From Neorhizobium lilium (GTDB lineage Bacteria; Pseudomonadota; Alphaproteobacteria; Rhizobiales; Rhizobiaceae), in assembly GCF_004053875.1 (NCBI RefSeq), contig NZ_SBIP01000006.1, forward strand, positions 1-64,000: a DNA stretch of 64,000 bases, written 5' to 3'. The stretch's first letter is position 1. Every line of letters starts with the position of its first letter. The notes below the pieces were generated by a model that made no database searches, had not been told where the DNA came from, and saw only the letters and a list, made by a program, of their open reading frames with translations. Positions 52,517-61,833 of the stretch are shown in pieces. The translations under genes were made by a program, and so were the position numbers.

Positions 52517-53602
52517 ATGATCTGGCATGGTGAGGATGACGATTTCATTCAATGGGATAAGGGCGCAAGCTTGACAGTTAGGAAGCCTCCGGAAGGCAAG
52601 CACGAGCGTGTGACGATCCGCACGGTGGCCGCCCATGCGGGCGTTTCCGTCACGGCCGTCTCCAAGGTCACCCGCAATGCCTATGGCGTGAGCGATGCCT
52701 TGCGTCGCAAGGTCGAGGAGTCCATTGCCTGCCTGGGATACCGTCCCTCAAGGGCGGCGCAGGGTTTGCGTGGCAAGACACATACGATCGGCGTGCTGCT
52801 GATCGATATTCGCAACCCCTTTCTTCCTGATGTTATCGGCGGCATCAACGCCATCATGGCACCTGCAGATTATCGTGCGATGATCGGCGTCGGCGAGTCC
52901 CGCTCACAACTTGAGACATCCCTGATCGAATCGATGATCGACTACAAGATGGACGGGCTCGTTATGGTCGCCCCCAGTCTTCCCGCTGACATTATCTCGG
53001 AATATGCGCGCCAGATCCCCATTGTCGCCATTGGCTATCATGATAGCAGTGTAAAGACATTCGACACGGTCAACTGCAACGACCAGAAGGGCGCGGCACT
53101 GGCTGTGGAGGCGTTTGAAGCGCATGGCTATCGCGACATCGGCATGCTGAGCCTGGCTGCGGGACATGCCCACAAGGTGTCGGTCATCAGGCAGCGCGAA
53201 ATGGGCTTTAAAAAGGCGATCAGGCTTGCCGGGCTCGATGAGCGGGCGATTTTCAAGATCGCTCTTGAAGCGCCGGATCGTGAAAAGATCATGCGCGATT
53301 ATATCAACGACCCGTCCAGACCACGCGCCGTGCTGTGCTGGAGCGATCTGGATGCGATCAAGCTCTACGACATTGCAACCGACATGGGCGTCAAAGTGCC
53401 GGACGAGCTTGCTATCATCGGCTACGATAATTCTCCGACGACGTCTCTGCGCCGCATCGATCTTGCAAGTATCGACCAGGGCGGCGCGCGTCTGGGCGAA
53501 CTCGCCGCGCAAACATTGTTAACGCGCATTTCCGGCCGAAAGGAGACAGTCAAGTTGCTGAACGATCCCACTCTTGTTTCACGCTCAAGCCTGGGCGTAT
53601 GA
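52517..53602 (+). CDS. LacI-family transcriptional repressor
   Basis: 361 residues from ATG 52517 (AGGAAAA upstream). The HTH starts near residue 36: VTIRTVAAHAGVSVTAVSKV, RKVEESIACLGYRPSRAAQGL hinge. The ligand domain is the periplasmic-binding-protein fold (IGVLLIDIRNPFLPDVIGG, then GYDNSPT). An N-terminal extension of about 35 residues before the HTH is unusual for this family. Divergent from the rhamnosidase operon, which it should repress until a rhamnoside or rhamnose binds. Confidence 0.92.
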   Translation: MIWHGEDDDFIQWDKGASLTVRKPPEGKHERVTIRTVAAHAGVSVTAVSKVTRNAYGVSDALRRKVEESIACLGYRPSRAAQGLRGKTHTIGVLLIDIRNPFLPDVIGGINAIMAPADYRAMIGVGESRSQLETSLIESMIDYKMDGLVMVAPSLPADIISEYARQIPIVAIGYHDSSVKTFDTVNCNDQKGAALAVEAFEAHGYRDIGMLSLAAGHAHKVSVIRQREMGFKKAIRLAGLDERAIFKIALEAPDREKIMRDYINDPSRPRAVLCWSDLDAIKLYDIATDMGVKVPDELAIIGYDNSPTTSLRRIDLASIDQGGARLGELAAQTLLTRISGRKETVKLLNDPTLVSRSSLGV

Positions 53603-53779
53603 GCACTGCATAGCCGGTCAAGCCTCTCGGTATTAAGCAGCCCGAGCTAGTTGCGTCCGCGCTTACAAAATGGACGCGCCGTCGATAGGAATGATGCCCC
53701 CGGAGACAACGGTGCTCGATGGAGGTGTGATGAGTTCACTGAAGTCGTTCATATTCGCGCGGGATCATCAGGCAGCGAG

Positions 53780-54634
53780 CTACGGATGAGCGCCCCCTTT
53801 GTCCAGCCATTCGGGAGCGGCACCCAGCCCGCCGGCGACGAGGTTTGCAATGCGTGCTCGTCCGAATTCGTCACAGGCCGCGTATTTTGGGGTGCCGCCC
53901 AGGGAAGACTTCATCTTCTGCATTGTCGGGAGCGATAACCCCGCCTTGTAGGGGTTTTTTCCGGTGACGAGGAACTTGCTGAAGTCGTCGCCATAAACGC
54001 TCGCAAGATCGTAAGCATCCCCTGCGGCGGACACCCGCGGTTTGCCGGTCAGAATATCGGTCCCGCGTGCCCAAAGCATGGCCGCTTTCTGCTGGCCTTC
54101 TACGTTCAATGCTTCGGCTTCGATGGAGAGAGTTCCCATCCCGGCTGGGATGCGCGGCACTGGCACGGGTGCCCCCAGGCTCAGAAACATAGGTACGGCG
54201 GACACCACCTTTGATGCCGCGGCTATTTTGACATCTGTAACCGTTACATGTGTGATTTTGGTGTGGATCGTCAGGTCAGCGGACTGCCCCGGCGCGACGA
54301 CCTGAAAACGGTCACTCAGGCCTATGCAAACCGATCGGTCGACGGCGTTGGCAACTATACTCCGTTGTTTTTCCGTCAGCGTGTCACCTGACGCAGCAGC
54401 AGAGAAGGACGTCGGGACGATAGTAACCGTTTTAGCCGCCATGACGTCGGCTGTCTCGATACGCTGCCTGGACTTGGCGATCGTGCCGTTCGCCTCCACC
54501 ATGCCTTTGTAATCCGATAATGAACCGGCCGTTTCCAATTTCGCCGATGCGCAGCCCGAGAGGCCTATTGCAATGACAATGCATGGCAGGAGAGGGTTGC
54601 CATTTGGCAGAATGAACGTCGATGGCATAGGCAT
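53780..54634 (-). CDS. DUF3313-like lipoprotein
   Basis: 284 residues. A lipobox LSGC (cysteine about 28) follows a hydrophobic signal, so the mature protein is a lipoprotein. The middle reads LTEKQRSIVANAVDRSVCIGL and LTIHTKITHVTVTDV as in DUF3313 proteins of unknown function. Two ATGs (MPM) are available at the start. It faces a TetR gene with an operator-like repeat between them, so it is probably inducible. Confidence 0.8.
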   Translation of the reverse strand: MPMPSTFILPNGNPLLPCIVIAIGLSGCASAKLETAGSLSDYKGMVEANGTIAKSRQRIETADVMAAKTVTIVPTSFSAAASGDTLTEKQRSIVANAVDRSVCIGLSDRFQVVAPGQSADLTIHTKITHVTVTDVKIAAASKVVSAVPMFLSLGAPVPVPRIPAGMGTLSIEAEALNVEGQQKAAMLWARGTDILTGKPRVSAAGDAYDLASVYGDDFSKFLVTGKNPYKAGLSLPTMQKMKSSLGGTPKYAACDEFGRARIANLVAGGLGAAPEWLDKGGAHP

Positions 54635-54730
54635 CCTTTGGTTGACCTCAATGCTGAGAACCTGACGGTCCGAAGATCTCGGAAGCTGGATAATGAACTG
54701 TCACCCTTGCCATCGCCGTTGTGGCTAAGT

Positions 54731-54749
54731 AAACTATACAGGATAGTTT
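54731..54749. promoter_or_regulatory. TetR-type operator between lipoprotein and TetR genes
   Basis: AAACTAT-ACAGG-ATAGTTT: perfect seven-base arms around five bases, a classic TetR-family operator shape, placed about 97 bp upstream of the lipoprotein start and 54 bp upstream of the TetR start. Confidence 0.65.
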
Positions 54750-54802
54750 TATTAAACGACGCACGGGTTGTCAACTGGTTCGCGCCGGAGGAAGATCGCG
54801 GA

Positions 54803-55519
54803 ATGGATAAAAATGAAAAGCAGGCGATCTCAGGTCAGGGTGGACGCCCGACACGGGAGGTTTCAGAGCAGATTGGGCAGCGCATCCTTGATGCAGCAAG
54901 TCTCTTGTTGCTCCGGGATGGTTACGAGGCAACGAGCATGGATGCGGTGGCCTTGCAGGCCGGCGTATCGAAGCGAACGCTCTACACACGATTTCCCGCC
55001 AAATCGCAGCTCTTTGAAGCGGTTGTAAGCGATGTTCTCGACCACAAGCTTCGGCTGCTCGAAGAAGATCGGGAGGGGGAAGATCAGAAGGCACAAGGCG
55101 GCCTCAATGATCAGTTGCTCAGCTTCGCCGGCCGACTTCATCGGATAATTCTGGTTCCGGAAATTATTGGCTTGGAGCGGGTTATTATTTCGGAAGCGAA
55201 GCAGTTCCCTGAACTTGCGGACCGGGTGCTCCGTCGGCTCGGAGAGCTTGCTGTTCGACGGCTCTACGACCTTATCTTGCCGTTTTTGCCCAGTGACGGT
55301 CGTAGCGAGCAACTTATGTACAAGGACGCCGAAATTTTCCTGGTGATGGTCGTTCTGCCTCCCCTTAGAAACGCCCTCCTCGGACGATCGGAGGTCGGCT
55401 TGGCCGGCGTGGACAAGGACTTCATCGAGCGCGCGGTTGATCTTTTTGTTAAAGGAGTTCAATCGGACTGCCGCTTATCGGCTTCAACCCATTCGATGGT
55501 AATTGCTGAAAGAGCATGA
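54803..55519 (+). CDS. TetR-family transcriptional regulator
   Basis: 238 residues from ATG 54803. HTH: GQRILDAASLLLLRDGYEATSMDAVALQAGVSKRT (split: QRILDAASLLLLRDGYEA then MDAVALQAGVSKRTLYTRF). C-terminal domain has VPEIIGLERVIISEAKQFPELA and a TetR_C-type dimer face. The longer frame begins at a GTG without a ribosome site. Likely represses the DUF3313-like lipoprotein gene and itself through the 54731-54749 repeat. Confidence 0.9.
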   Translation: MDKNEKQAISGQGGRPTREVSEQIGQRILDAASLLLLRDGYEATSMDAVALQAGVSKRTLYTRFPAKSQLFEAVVSDVLDHKLRLLEEDREGEDQKAQGGLNDQLLSFAGRLHRIILVPEIIGLERVIISEAKQFPELADRVLRRLGELAVRRLYDLILPFLPSDGRSEQLMYKDAEIFLVMVVLPPLRNALLGRSEVGLAGVDKDFIERAVDLFVKGVQSDCRLSASTHSMVIAERA

Positions 55520-55824
55520 CCTCACCGGCATGGAATCTTAGCCGGTGCGACGCGGGGGAGACCCATGTACAGCCATGCAACTCCATCAGGCCCCGAGGAA
55601 TGGCCGGAAACCAAGGTTGAATTGGCCTGATGCTTTTCGAACGCGATCGTTTCGACATCGTCAAGCAAGAACCCTCGTTTAAACGCCCAACAGTATCCAG
55701 TCGCTTAGATTATTGCGCTCGGTCCATCGGTGAGCAAGGTGTGTGAATCAATTTTTACCGATGTTTTTTAACGGTTTTAAGGTCCTCGGGCTTATGATGA
55801 TGGTCATTGGTTACGGTGGCACTG

Positions 55825-56562
55825 ATGCATACGATTGTTAAGAAGTCGATTTTGACCGGGCTGCTATCGGTGCTGGCCTCGCTGACGCTCTCCTTTACAT
55901 TTGTTCCGTTGTTGGGCGGACATGTCGTCGGGGCCGGTCTCTTCATGACGGTTTTTTGCCCCCTAGCGATATCGATTCCGGCCTCAGCGCTTCATTTTAC
56001 CCAGTCGGAGAAAATTCGACGAGCCGAAGCCGCGACGGCGGAGGCGTTGCGTCGGCTCGAGGTTGCGTACGGTGCCCTTCACCTTCAATCCAGGACGGAT
56101 GGCTTGACGGGCGTTCTGACCCGAAGCGCATTTATGGAAGACCTGGAAATGACCAGCAGACGGGGGTTATCCGGTGGCCTGCTGTTTTTAGACCTTGATT
56201 ATTTCAAGACGATCAACGACCGGTATGGTCATGCAACCGGCGACGACGCTCTTCGCTCCACCGGAAGTGTCCTTGCCCGCTACCAGAAACAATCAGATTT
56301 TGCAGGACGTCTTGGGGGTGAGGAGTTTGCTCTTTTTCAAGCTGATTTGACGTTCGATGAGATGCTCGCTCGGTGCCAAGAAATTCGCAACGAAATCGCC
56401 GAAATTGTTTTGTATTCGCCTTCCGGCTCACAAGTGCGCATTTCTGCGAGCGTAGGGGCATGTCACTGCCAACCGGGCTTTGATCCATCTGTTTCTCTAA
56501 AGGTGGCGGACGGCAATCTCTATCAGGCAAAAGCGCTCGGCAGAAATAGGGTCGTCGCATAA
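55825..56562 (+). CDS. Membrane-anchored GGDEF diguanylate cyclase
   Basis: 245 residues from ATG 55825. Two N-terminal membrane helices (about 7-29 and 35-57) and a short coiled-coil (about 60-85) precede a GGDEF domain: RTDGLTGVLTRSAFMEDL, LFLDLDYFKTINDRYGHATGD, and the intact GGEEF active loop. No separate sensor domain and no RxxD inhibitory site were seen. Probably makes cyclic di-GMP; an upstream GTG or TTG start is possible. Confidence 0.87.
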   Translation: MHTIVKKSILTGLLSVLASLTLSFTFVPLLGGHVVGAGLFMTVFCPLAISIPASALHFTQSEKIRRAEAATAEALRRLEVAYGALHLQSRTDGLTGVLTRSAFMEDLEMTSRRGLSGGLLFLDLDYFKTINDRYGHATGDDALRSTGSVLARYQKQSDFAGRLGGEEFALFQADLTFDEMLARCQEIRNEIAEIVLYSPSGSQVRISASVGACHCQPGFDPSVSLKVADGNLYQAKALGRNRVVA

Positions 56563-57171
56563 TCAGACCAGGCGTCGACAACGTTGTCCCGGCTTGGCCC
56601 CGATTGGTTGAATCTGGCCCTGAATGCGCGCATCTAGGATCTGCTCCGACAGGCGTGGTATTTCACTGCCTGGGCTTAAAAGCGGATATGCCGCAGCGAT
56701 ACTCGATGTCTCAAAGGCACGACGCGAGTTGATGCCCATAGTGGTTACTCTCTTTTGCCACACCAGATCGCATTGGCGGCGCTCCGTTGAGGTTGACCAT
56801 CTGCCAGACGCATGGTCGCAAAAAACTGATCGAGGCAGGAAGAAGAAGGGCTTGCCCAACGTTCACAAGACACTTTTGCGCATCGTTGCTCTTTAAAATA
56901 TTGAGAACGGCACAGTCGAGGGCCGTGTCGATTGGTCATGGCCCTTCTCTTGGAAATTGGGTGGTAAAGACGCTGGTCGTTGGCCCGACTGACGAGGCTG
57001 ATGAGACCCAAGGAGCCGTCATTGCAGCGCGAAGAGTTGTCTATATCGCACGACCTTGGCTTCGATTTCTCGGATAGGGGTGTGAACCAAGTAGCGGATT
57101 TGAGACCTTGGCGACCAAATCTAGTTCGGGCATCCATCTGGGCGTGAAGACGCCTGACGCGCCGGGCCGGG
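56563..57171. other. Intergenic stretch
   Basis: Several frames overlap here but none has a ribosome site or recognisable motif. I see no hairpin or repeat of note. Confidence 0.4.
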
Positions 57172-58542
57172 TTATGGAGCCGCGCCCGGCGCGGTCGGTG
57201 ATGGCGCGAACCGCCAAACCAGCCAGGCAGCGGCCGCATAGGCCAGCGTGATCACAGCAAAGGCTGCGAGAAGACGGGCACTCCACAGCGGCAGGACATG
57301 CAGTATGGTTCCGACAGTCGCCACGCCCACGAGTGCGCCGATCTGCCTGTTCGCGTTGAGCGCGGCGGCGGCGCTGTTGGCGTAGCTTTTGCCCGAGAGC
57401 TGCATAACGGTCGTTGTCATCGCCGGTATCGCCACGCCGGCCGCGAAGTTCATGAGCCCGGCGACCAGCGCCAGCACGAGGTAGGGCGAGGACTCTCTGA
57501 AATTCAGCATGACCAGCCCCGCCAAGGCCGCAACGGTCAGTCCGCACACCATCGTCGCACGCGTGCCCCTTCGCGCAGACAGCCGGCCCGACAGCAGATT
57601 GCCCACCGTGATCGCCGCCATCATCGGCAGCAGCTGCAGGCCCGCCTCGAATGGATCGGAGGCGCGGGCCTGCTGGAGGTAGAGGCCCATGAGGAAAAAC
57701 TGACCGAACGCGGCGAAATTGATCAGAAAGCCGGTCAGGTTGACGGCGACGAAGCCGCGGATTTCGAATAGCGCATGAGGCACCAAGGGATGCGCGCCCG
57801 TGCGCTCGCGCCAGACCAGAGCTGTCACGCTGGCGATGCCAATGAGCAAAGCCGAGACAACCTCAGCCGAGAACCAGCCGCGGGCCGGCCCCTCGATGAG
57901 GAAGAACGTCAATGCGCTCAGCATGAGCACGCCAAGCGCATGACTGGCCAGCGACAGCGCGCGCGGCTGCTTGGGTGGTGCGGCAAGCAACGCCTGCGCG
58001 AGCATGATGCCGGCAAGGCCGATCGGCACGTTGATCCAGAACACGCTTCGCCACCCGAACTCATGGATCAGGAAGCCGCCGATCAGCGGGCCGATCGCGG
58101 AGGAGGCGCCGACCAGCGCCGACCAGATTCCCAGCATCCTGATGCGAGTGGCGGCATCCTGATAGGCGAACGCCAACAGGCTCAGAGAACTGGGCATGAA
58201 TAGTGCTGCGCCCGCCCCTTGCAGAAACCGGGCGGCGATCAGGCTGTCACCGTCCCAGGCGATGCCGCACAGGACCGAGGCGCCGATGAAGAGGGCGAGA
58301 CCGGCCTGGTAGATGGTCTTGGGACCGAACCGGTCGGCCAGAGCACCACCCGCGAGCAGCAGCGCCGCGAAGGTCAATGTGTAGCCGTCAACGACCCACA
58401 CCAGACCGGTCAGGGGAACCGACAGGCTGATGGAGATGCCTGACAATGCGACATTCACCGCGGTGAGATCGATCATCGCCATGACGAACCCGATCGCCAG
58501 CGTCATCAGCACCAGCAGATTGCCTCGGACCGGGGTGTTCAT
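57172..58542 (-). CDS. MFS exporter of the DHA2 (EmrB/QacA) type
   Basis: 456 residues with about 14 membrane helices and the DHA2 motifs: MIDLTAVNVAL in helix 1, LLAGGALADRFGPKTIYQ (motif A) and GPLIGGFLIHEFGWRSVFWINVPIGL (motif C region split here as GPLIGGFL and WRSVFWINVPIG). Exports drugs or toxic organics by proton antiport. Its start overlaps a 35-codon ORF by ATGA, and expression should be set by the divergent TetR protein. Confidence 0.92.
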   Translation of the reverse strand: MNTPVRGNLLVLMTLAIGFVMAMIDLTAVNVALSGISISLSVPLTGLVWVVDGYTLTFAALLLAGGALADRFGPKTIYQAGLALFIGASVLCGIAWDGDSLIAARFLQGAGAALFMPSSLSLLAFAYQDAATRIRMLGIWSALVGASSAIGPLIGGFLIHEFGWRSVFWINVPIGLAGIMLAQALLAAPPKQPRALSLASHALGVLMLSALTFFLIEGPARGWFSAEVVSALLIGIASVTALVWRERTGAHPLVPHALFEIRGFVAVNLTGFLINFAAFGQFFLMGLYLQQARASDPFEAGLQLLPMMAAITVGNLLSGRLSARRGTRATMVCGLTVAALAGLVMLNFRESSPYLVLALVAGLMNFAAGVAIPAMTTTVMQLSGKSYANSAAAALNANRQIGALVGVATVGTILHVLPLWSARLLAAFAVITLAYAAAAWLVWRFAPSPTAPGAAP

Positions 58543-58646
58543 GGCGTCTTACGCGCTCCCACGACCTGGCGCGTCTTCGGCGCCTCGAGTTCGGGGATGT
58601 CGGAAGAGGCAATCCAGCCGGAGGCGTAGGTGGCGAGACGTTGCAT
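58539..58646 (-). CDS. Short ORF coupled to the MFS exporter
   Basis: 35 codons, start ATG 58646 with AAAGG upstream, stop overlapping the exporter ATG (ATGA). It reads MQRLATYASGW and ends VGARKTP; no known domain. It may be a leader peptide that sets exporter translation, or a small protein. Not too short to be real, but evidence is limited to position and coupling. Confidence 0.5.
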   Translation of the reverse strand: MQRLATYASGWIASSDIPELEAPKTRQVVGARKTP

Positions 58647-58660
58647 GGCGAACCTTTCGA

Positions 58661-58708
58661 TGTCATTGAGTGACATGACTATAATGCAGTGATGTCACTC
58701 TGTGTCAA
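58661..58708. promoter_or_regulatory. TetR operator and exporter promoter
   Basis: Inverted repeats GAGTGACAT (58668-58676) and ATGTCACTC (58692-58700), and a smaller TGTCA/TGACA pair (58661-58675). A leftward promoter fits: TTGACA at 58708-58703 and ATTATA at 58685-58680 with 17-bp spacing. The operators overlap it. Confidence 0.65.
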
Positions 58709-58726
58709 CGCCGACGGAGAAATCTT

Positions 58727-59329
58727 ATGAGCCGCTGGAAGCCCAATGCCGAGGGTCGCTTTCGTGCCGCTGCGATGGAGCTGTTCATCGAGCGCAGCTA
58801 CGAGCAGACGACCGTCGCGGACATCGCGGAGCGTGCGGGGCTCACCCCCCGGACATTCTTTCGTCACTTCGCTGACAAGCGTGAGGTGCTCTTCAACGGG
58901 TCGGCGCGTCTACAAGAGGCGATGCTTAGTGCGGTCCGGGCCGCGCCGGCACACGCAGTGGCCATCGAGGCGATCGTTGCGGCATTGGATGGGATGGTCG
59001 CTTTCTTCGGCGATGACCGCGCGCCAGCACGACTGAGACGCTCGATCGTCGCGTCCACCCCGGAGCTGCGTGAGCGCGAGCTGATAAAGCTCGCCACCCT
59101 GTCCGCCACGCTCGCCGAGGCAATGCGCGCTCGTGGGATCAATGAGCCGGATGCCAGCCTTGCGGCCGAGGGTGCCATCGCGGTGTTCCGCGTCGCCTTC
59201 GCGCAGTGGCTCGATGAATCAGAGCTGCGGAGCTTGGGCGAGATCGTCAGCGCGTCATTGAATCGACTGGGAACTATCGTTGCGGCCAACGGTCCCAAAT
59301 GTTCCAGTCTGCGCTCTAGCCGGTCGTGA
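58727..59329 (+). CDS. TetR-family transcriptional regulator
   Basis: 200 residues. HTH: RAAAMELFIERSYEQTTVADIAERAGLTPR (split: AAMELFIERSYEQTTV then ADIAERAGLTPRTFFRHF). GGAG precedes ATG 58727. Divergent from the MFS exporter unit and placed to repress it and itself through the operator repeats in the 58661-58708 region; the inducer would be an exported compound. Confidence 0.91.
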   Translation: MSRWKPNAEGRFRAAAMELFIERSYEQTTVADIAERAGLTPRTFFRHFADKREVLFNGSARLQEAMLSAVRAAPAHAVAIEAIVAALDGMVAFFGDDRAPARLRRSIVASTPELRERELIKLATLSATLAEAMRARGINEPDASLAAEGAIAVFRVAFAQWLDESELRSLGEIVSASLNRLGTIVAANGPKCSSLRSSRS

Positions 59330-59382
59330 AGGCGAGTGCTCTCCGCGGTGCACACGAGCACCCGCCTCGATGAATTAAGGCT

Positions 59383-60966
59383 TCAGGATCCGGCCACCTT
59401 TGCAAAGTCGATCCCCATGTCTTGCATCATTTTGGCAGCCGTGGCGCGTCCAGCTCCCGTCAACCCGGAACCGGGATGCATGAACGGCCCGACCAGGTAG
59501 AAGCCTTCGATGCCAGGCACTGTGTATTGGGCTAGATCAGGTGTCGGCCGATGACCGTTCATCTGATAGAAGAACGGCGCGGCGCCGTGGATATCGCCGC
59601 GCACGAAGCTGGGCGACGACCGTTCGAGATCAAGCGGCGAGTAGTCGATGCTGGCGATGATGTTGTCACGGTCGAGGTTCAACAGCCATTTCTGAGAATC
59701 CTTTAGGGCCTTCTTGGGCCAGACGTTCCGCAGGTCATCCCAGTTGTCCTTGCCCTCGTGACGAATATCGTAGGGCGCGAACGTCATCATCGAGAAGATC
59801 GCACCGCCGGCAGGCGCGCGGCTCGGATCATGGTCGCTGTGCTGCGTCAGGCTGTAATGCGGGATAGGATCAGGGAGACGCGCGTATCGATATTCGTCAA
59901 AGGCCCTTTGAAGCGTTTCCAAGCTGGACGGAAGCAGTTCGATGATCAACCCCCGGCCCTCGTCACCACTGTCGCCGCGAATCTTGATGGGCTCCCGGAG
60001 CGCGAAGTGCGAGTACATCGCGGAATAGGTCGCCATCTGCACCCGTTCAGCCCGGTGCAGGACGCCTTCATTAATGTCGCCGAAGTAGCGGCGCAGATGG
60101 TGCGGGTGAATCGCCCCGATAACCCCGTCATTCGCCCCATAGCTTTCACCAGTATCCGTCTCGACGCCGGTCACACGATCGCCTGAACGGAGGAGGCGGG
60201 TGACGGTCTTGCCCGTGAGCACGACGCCGCCGTGATGCTCGACACATTTGACCAGCGCCTCCGTCAACTTGCCCGAACCGCCCTTGGGCAGGGCGAGGCC
60301 GGTGACGTGCGCGGCGCCCAACATCGCCAGGGCGCCGATGCCGGTGCCTTTTTCGTAAGGCGCCTGCAGATTCTCGGACATCAGTTTCACGAAATGCATC
60401 CGCACCTTCTCGTGCGCGAACCATTCGCTGACGATATCGAGGCCGCTCTTGAGCATCATCATCAGCAGTTCATTTCCGTCCCGGCTCTGGCTCAAACCTG
60501 CCACCACATCGGCCATCGGGGCCGCGGGCGTGAACATGCCTTCGCCAAGCATCGGGAACAGCTTGAATGCCATCTCCGAGAATCGGCGATAGGATTCCGC
60601 GTCAGCCTTGGAAAACTGGGCGATCGACTCGACCGACTTGTCGACGCTGCGGTACGACGTGAGCACCGAACCGTCGTCGAAGTACGAGGAGAAGACAGCC
60701 TCGGGGAAAATATATTCAAGACCGAACTGCGACAGCAGGCCAAGCTCGTCGTTCTTGATCATCGGGTTCGACAGGATCACCTGATGGATTGTCGAGTGTT
60801 CGTCATAGCGATATCCCGGCGCCAGTTCCATGGTGACGCAACCACCTCCGGGGTGGTCGTTGCGTTCCAGGACCAGCACACTTTTCCCGGCCTTCGCCAA
60901 ATAGGCCGCGGCGATCAGGCCGTGATGACCAGCCCCGACTGCAATGACATCATAATTTTGCGACAC
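59383..60966 (-). CDS. Phytoene-desaturase-like FAD/NAD(P) oxidoreductase
   Basis: 527 residues. The N-terminal dinucleotide fold reads VIAVGAGHHGLIAAAYLAKAG and NDHPGGGCVTMEL; the C-terminal FAD segment ends GPFMHPGSGLTGAGRATAAKMM. This superfamily includes carotene desaturases and many uncharacterised amine or terpenoid oxidases; no carotenoid genes are nearby, so a carotenoid role is unlikely. GTG start at 60966 with AGGAGAA nine bases upstream. Next in line to an SDR on the same strand. Confidence 0.88.
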   Translation of the reverse strand: MSQNYDVIAVGAGHHGLIAAAYLAKAGKSVLVLERNDHPGGGCVTMELAPGYRYDEHSTIHQVILSNPMIKNDELGLLSQFGLEYIFPEAVFSSYFDDGSVLTSYRSVDKSVESIAQFSKADAESYRRFSEMAFKLFPMLGEGMFTPAAPMADVVAGLSQSRDGNELLMMMLKSGLDIVSEWFAHEKVRMHFVKLMSENLQAPYEKGTGIGALAMLGAAHVTGLALPKGGSGKLTEALVKCVEHHGGVVLTGKTVTRLLRSGDRVTGVETDTGESYGANDGVIGAIHPHHLRRYFGDINEGVLHRAERVQMATYSAMYSHFALREPIKIRGDSGDEGRGLIIELLPSSLETLQRAFDEYRYARLPDPIPHYSLTQHSDHDPSRAPAGGAIFSMMTFAPYDIRHEGKDNWDDLRNVWPKKALKDSQKWLLNLDRDNIIASIDYSPLDLERSSPSFVRGDIHGAAPFFYQMNGHRPTPDLAQYTVPGIEGFYLVGPFMHPGSGLTGAGRATAAKMMQDMGIDFAKVAGS

Positions 60967-61057
60967 GAAACGTTCTCCTGAATTTCGGGGCTATTAAGCC
61001 CTTGTTTTGGCTTGATTATGATTTCCTGCGCAGCCTTGCTTCACGCGGGAACGGTTG

Positions 61058-61807
61058 CTATCCCACCCGATACTGCCCGCCGTCGACGACGAGCGCCTGG
61101 CCGGTCATGAAGGCGGCGTCGTCCGTGGTCAGGAACAGAACCGGTCCGACGATGTCCTCGGGTTCGGCGAACCGCTGTATCGCCTGACCCTGCCAGACCG
61201 CGCGACGTTGCTCCTCGCCCTGGGCTTCGGTGGCGATGGTGTGGGTCAGTCCCGGAAGCACGGCATTGCAGGTAATGCCGTCATTCGCGACATCGTTGGC
61301 CAGGCCGCGCATGAAGCCGATGACGCCCATCTTCGAGGCGATGTAGTGGCTCATCCCCTTGACCGGCAGGCCGACCGAATTGGAGGAAATGGCGACGAAC
61401 CGCCCCCATTTGCGGCGTCGCATCGCTGGTACGAACTGCTTGGCGGAGAAAAAATGAGCGTCGAGATTGACCGACATCGTCCTCTTCCAGGTTTCGAAGT
61501 CGAGATCGTCGATTGCGTGGTTTGGATAGTATGCCGCGTTGTTGACGACGATGTCGACGTCACCGAACGCTGCCTCGGCCGCCCGTGCGACCGCAACCCA
61601 GCCATCCGGATCGGAGACATCGGCTGCAACGCCGGTGGCCGCAGCGCCGATAGCGCTGACGGTATCGGACGGCAGTTGCAGATCGACAGCAACCACCTTT
61701 GCGCCGCGACGTGCAAATTCAAGCGCGATAGCTGCGCCGATACCACGACCGGAACCTGTTACCACGGCTACGCGACCCTGATGGGTCAAGACATTGCTCA
61801 TTTTCAC
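61058..61807 (-). CDS. SDR-family oxidoreductase
   Basis: 249 residues: TGSGRGIGAAIA nucleotide motif near 16-27, NNAAYYP, catalytic YIASKMG region (Y and K present) and DGGQYRVG C-terminal end. RBS AGGAGGTG ahead of ATG 61807. It lies 91 bp upstream of the flavoenzyme, and an operator-like repeat overlaps its ribosome site. Likely part of a small catabolic unit with the flavoenzyme; substrate unknown. Confidence 0.91.
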   Translation of the reverse strand: MKMSNVLTHQGRVAVVTGSGRGIGAAIALEFARRGAKVVAVDLQLPSDTVSAIGAAATGVAADVSDPDGWVAVARAAEAAFGDVDIVVNNAAYYPNHAIDDLDFETWKRTMSVNLDAHFFSAKQFVPAMRRRKWGRFVAISSNSVGLPVKGMSHYIASKMGVIGFMRGLANDVANDGITCNAVLPGLTHTIATEAQGEEQRRAVWQGQAIQRFAEPEDIVGPVLFLTTDDAAFMTGQALVVDGGQYRVG

Positions 61808-61833
61808 CTCCTACATTTAGTTGTAGAAAGGTG
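61805..61833. promoter_or_regulatory. Inverted repeat at the SDR ribosome site
   Basis: CTACA (61811-61815) and TGTAG (61822-61826) around TTTAGT, with outer CACCT (61805-61809) and AGGTG (61829-61833). It overlaps the Shine-Dalgarno sequence, so it could be an operator or an mRNA stem that hides the ribosome site. Confidence 0.45.
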
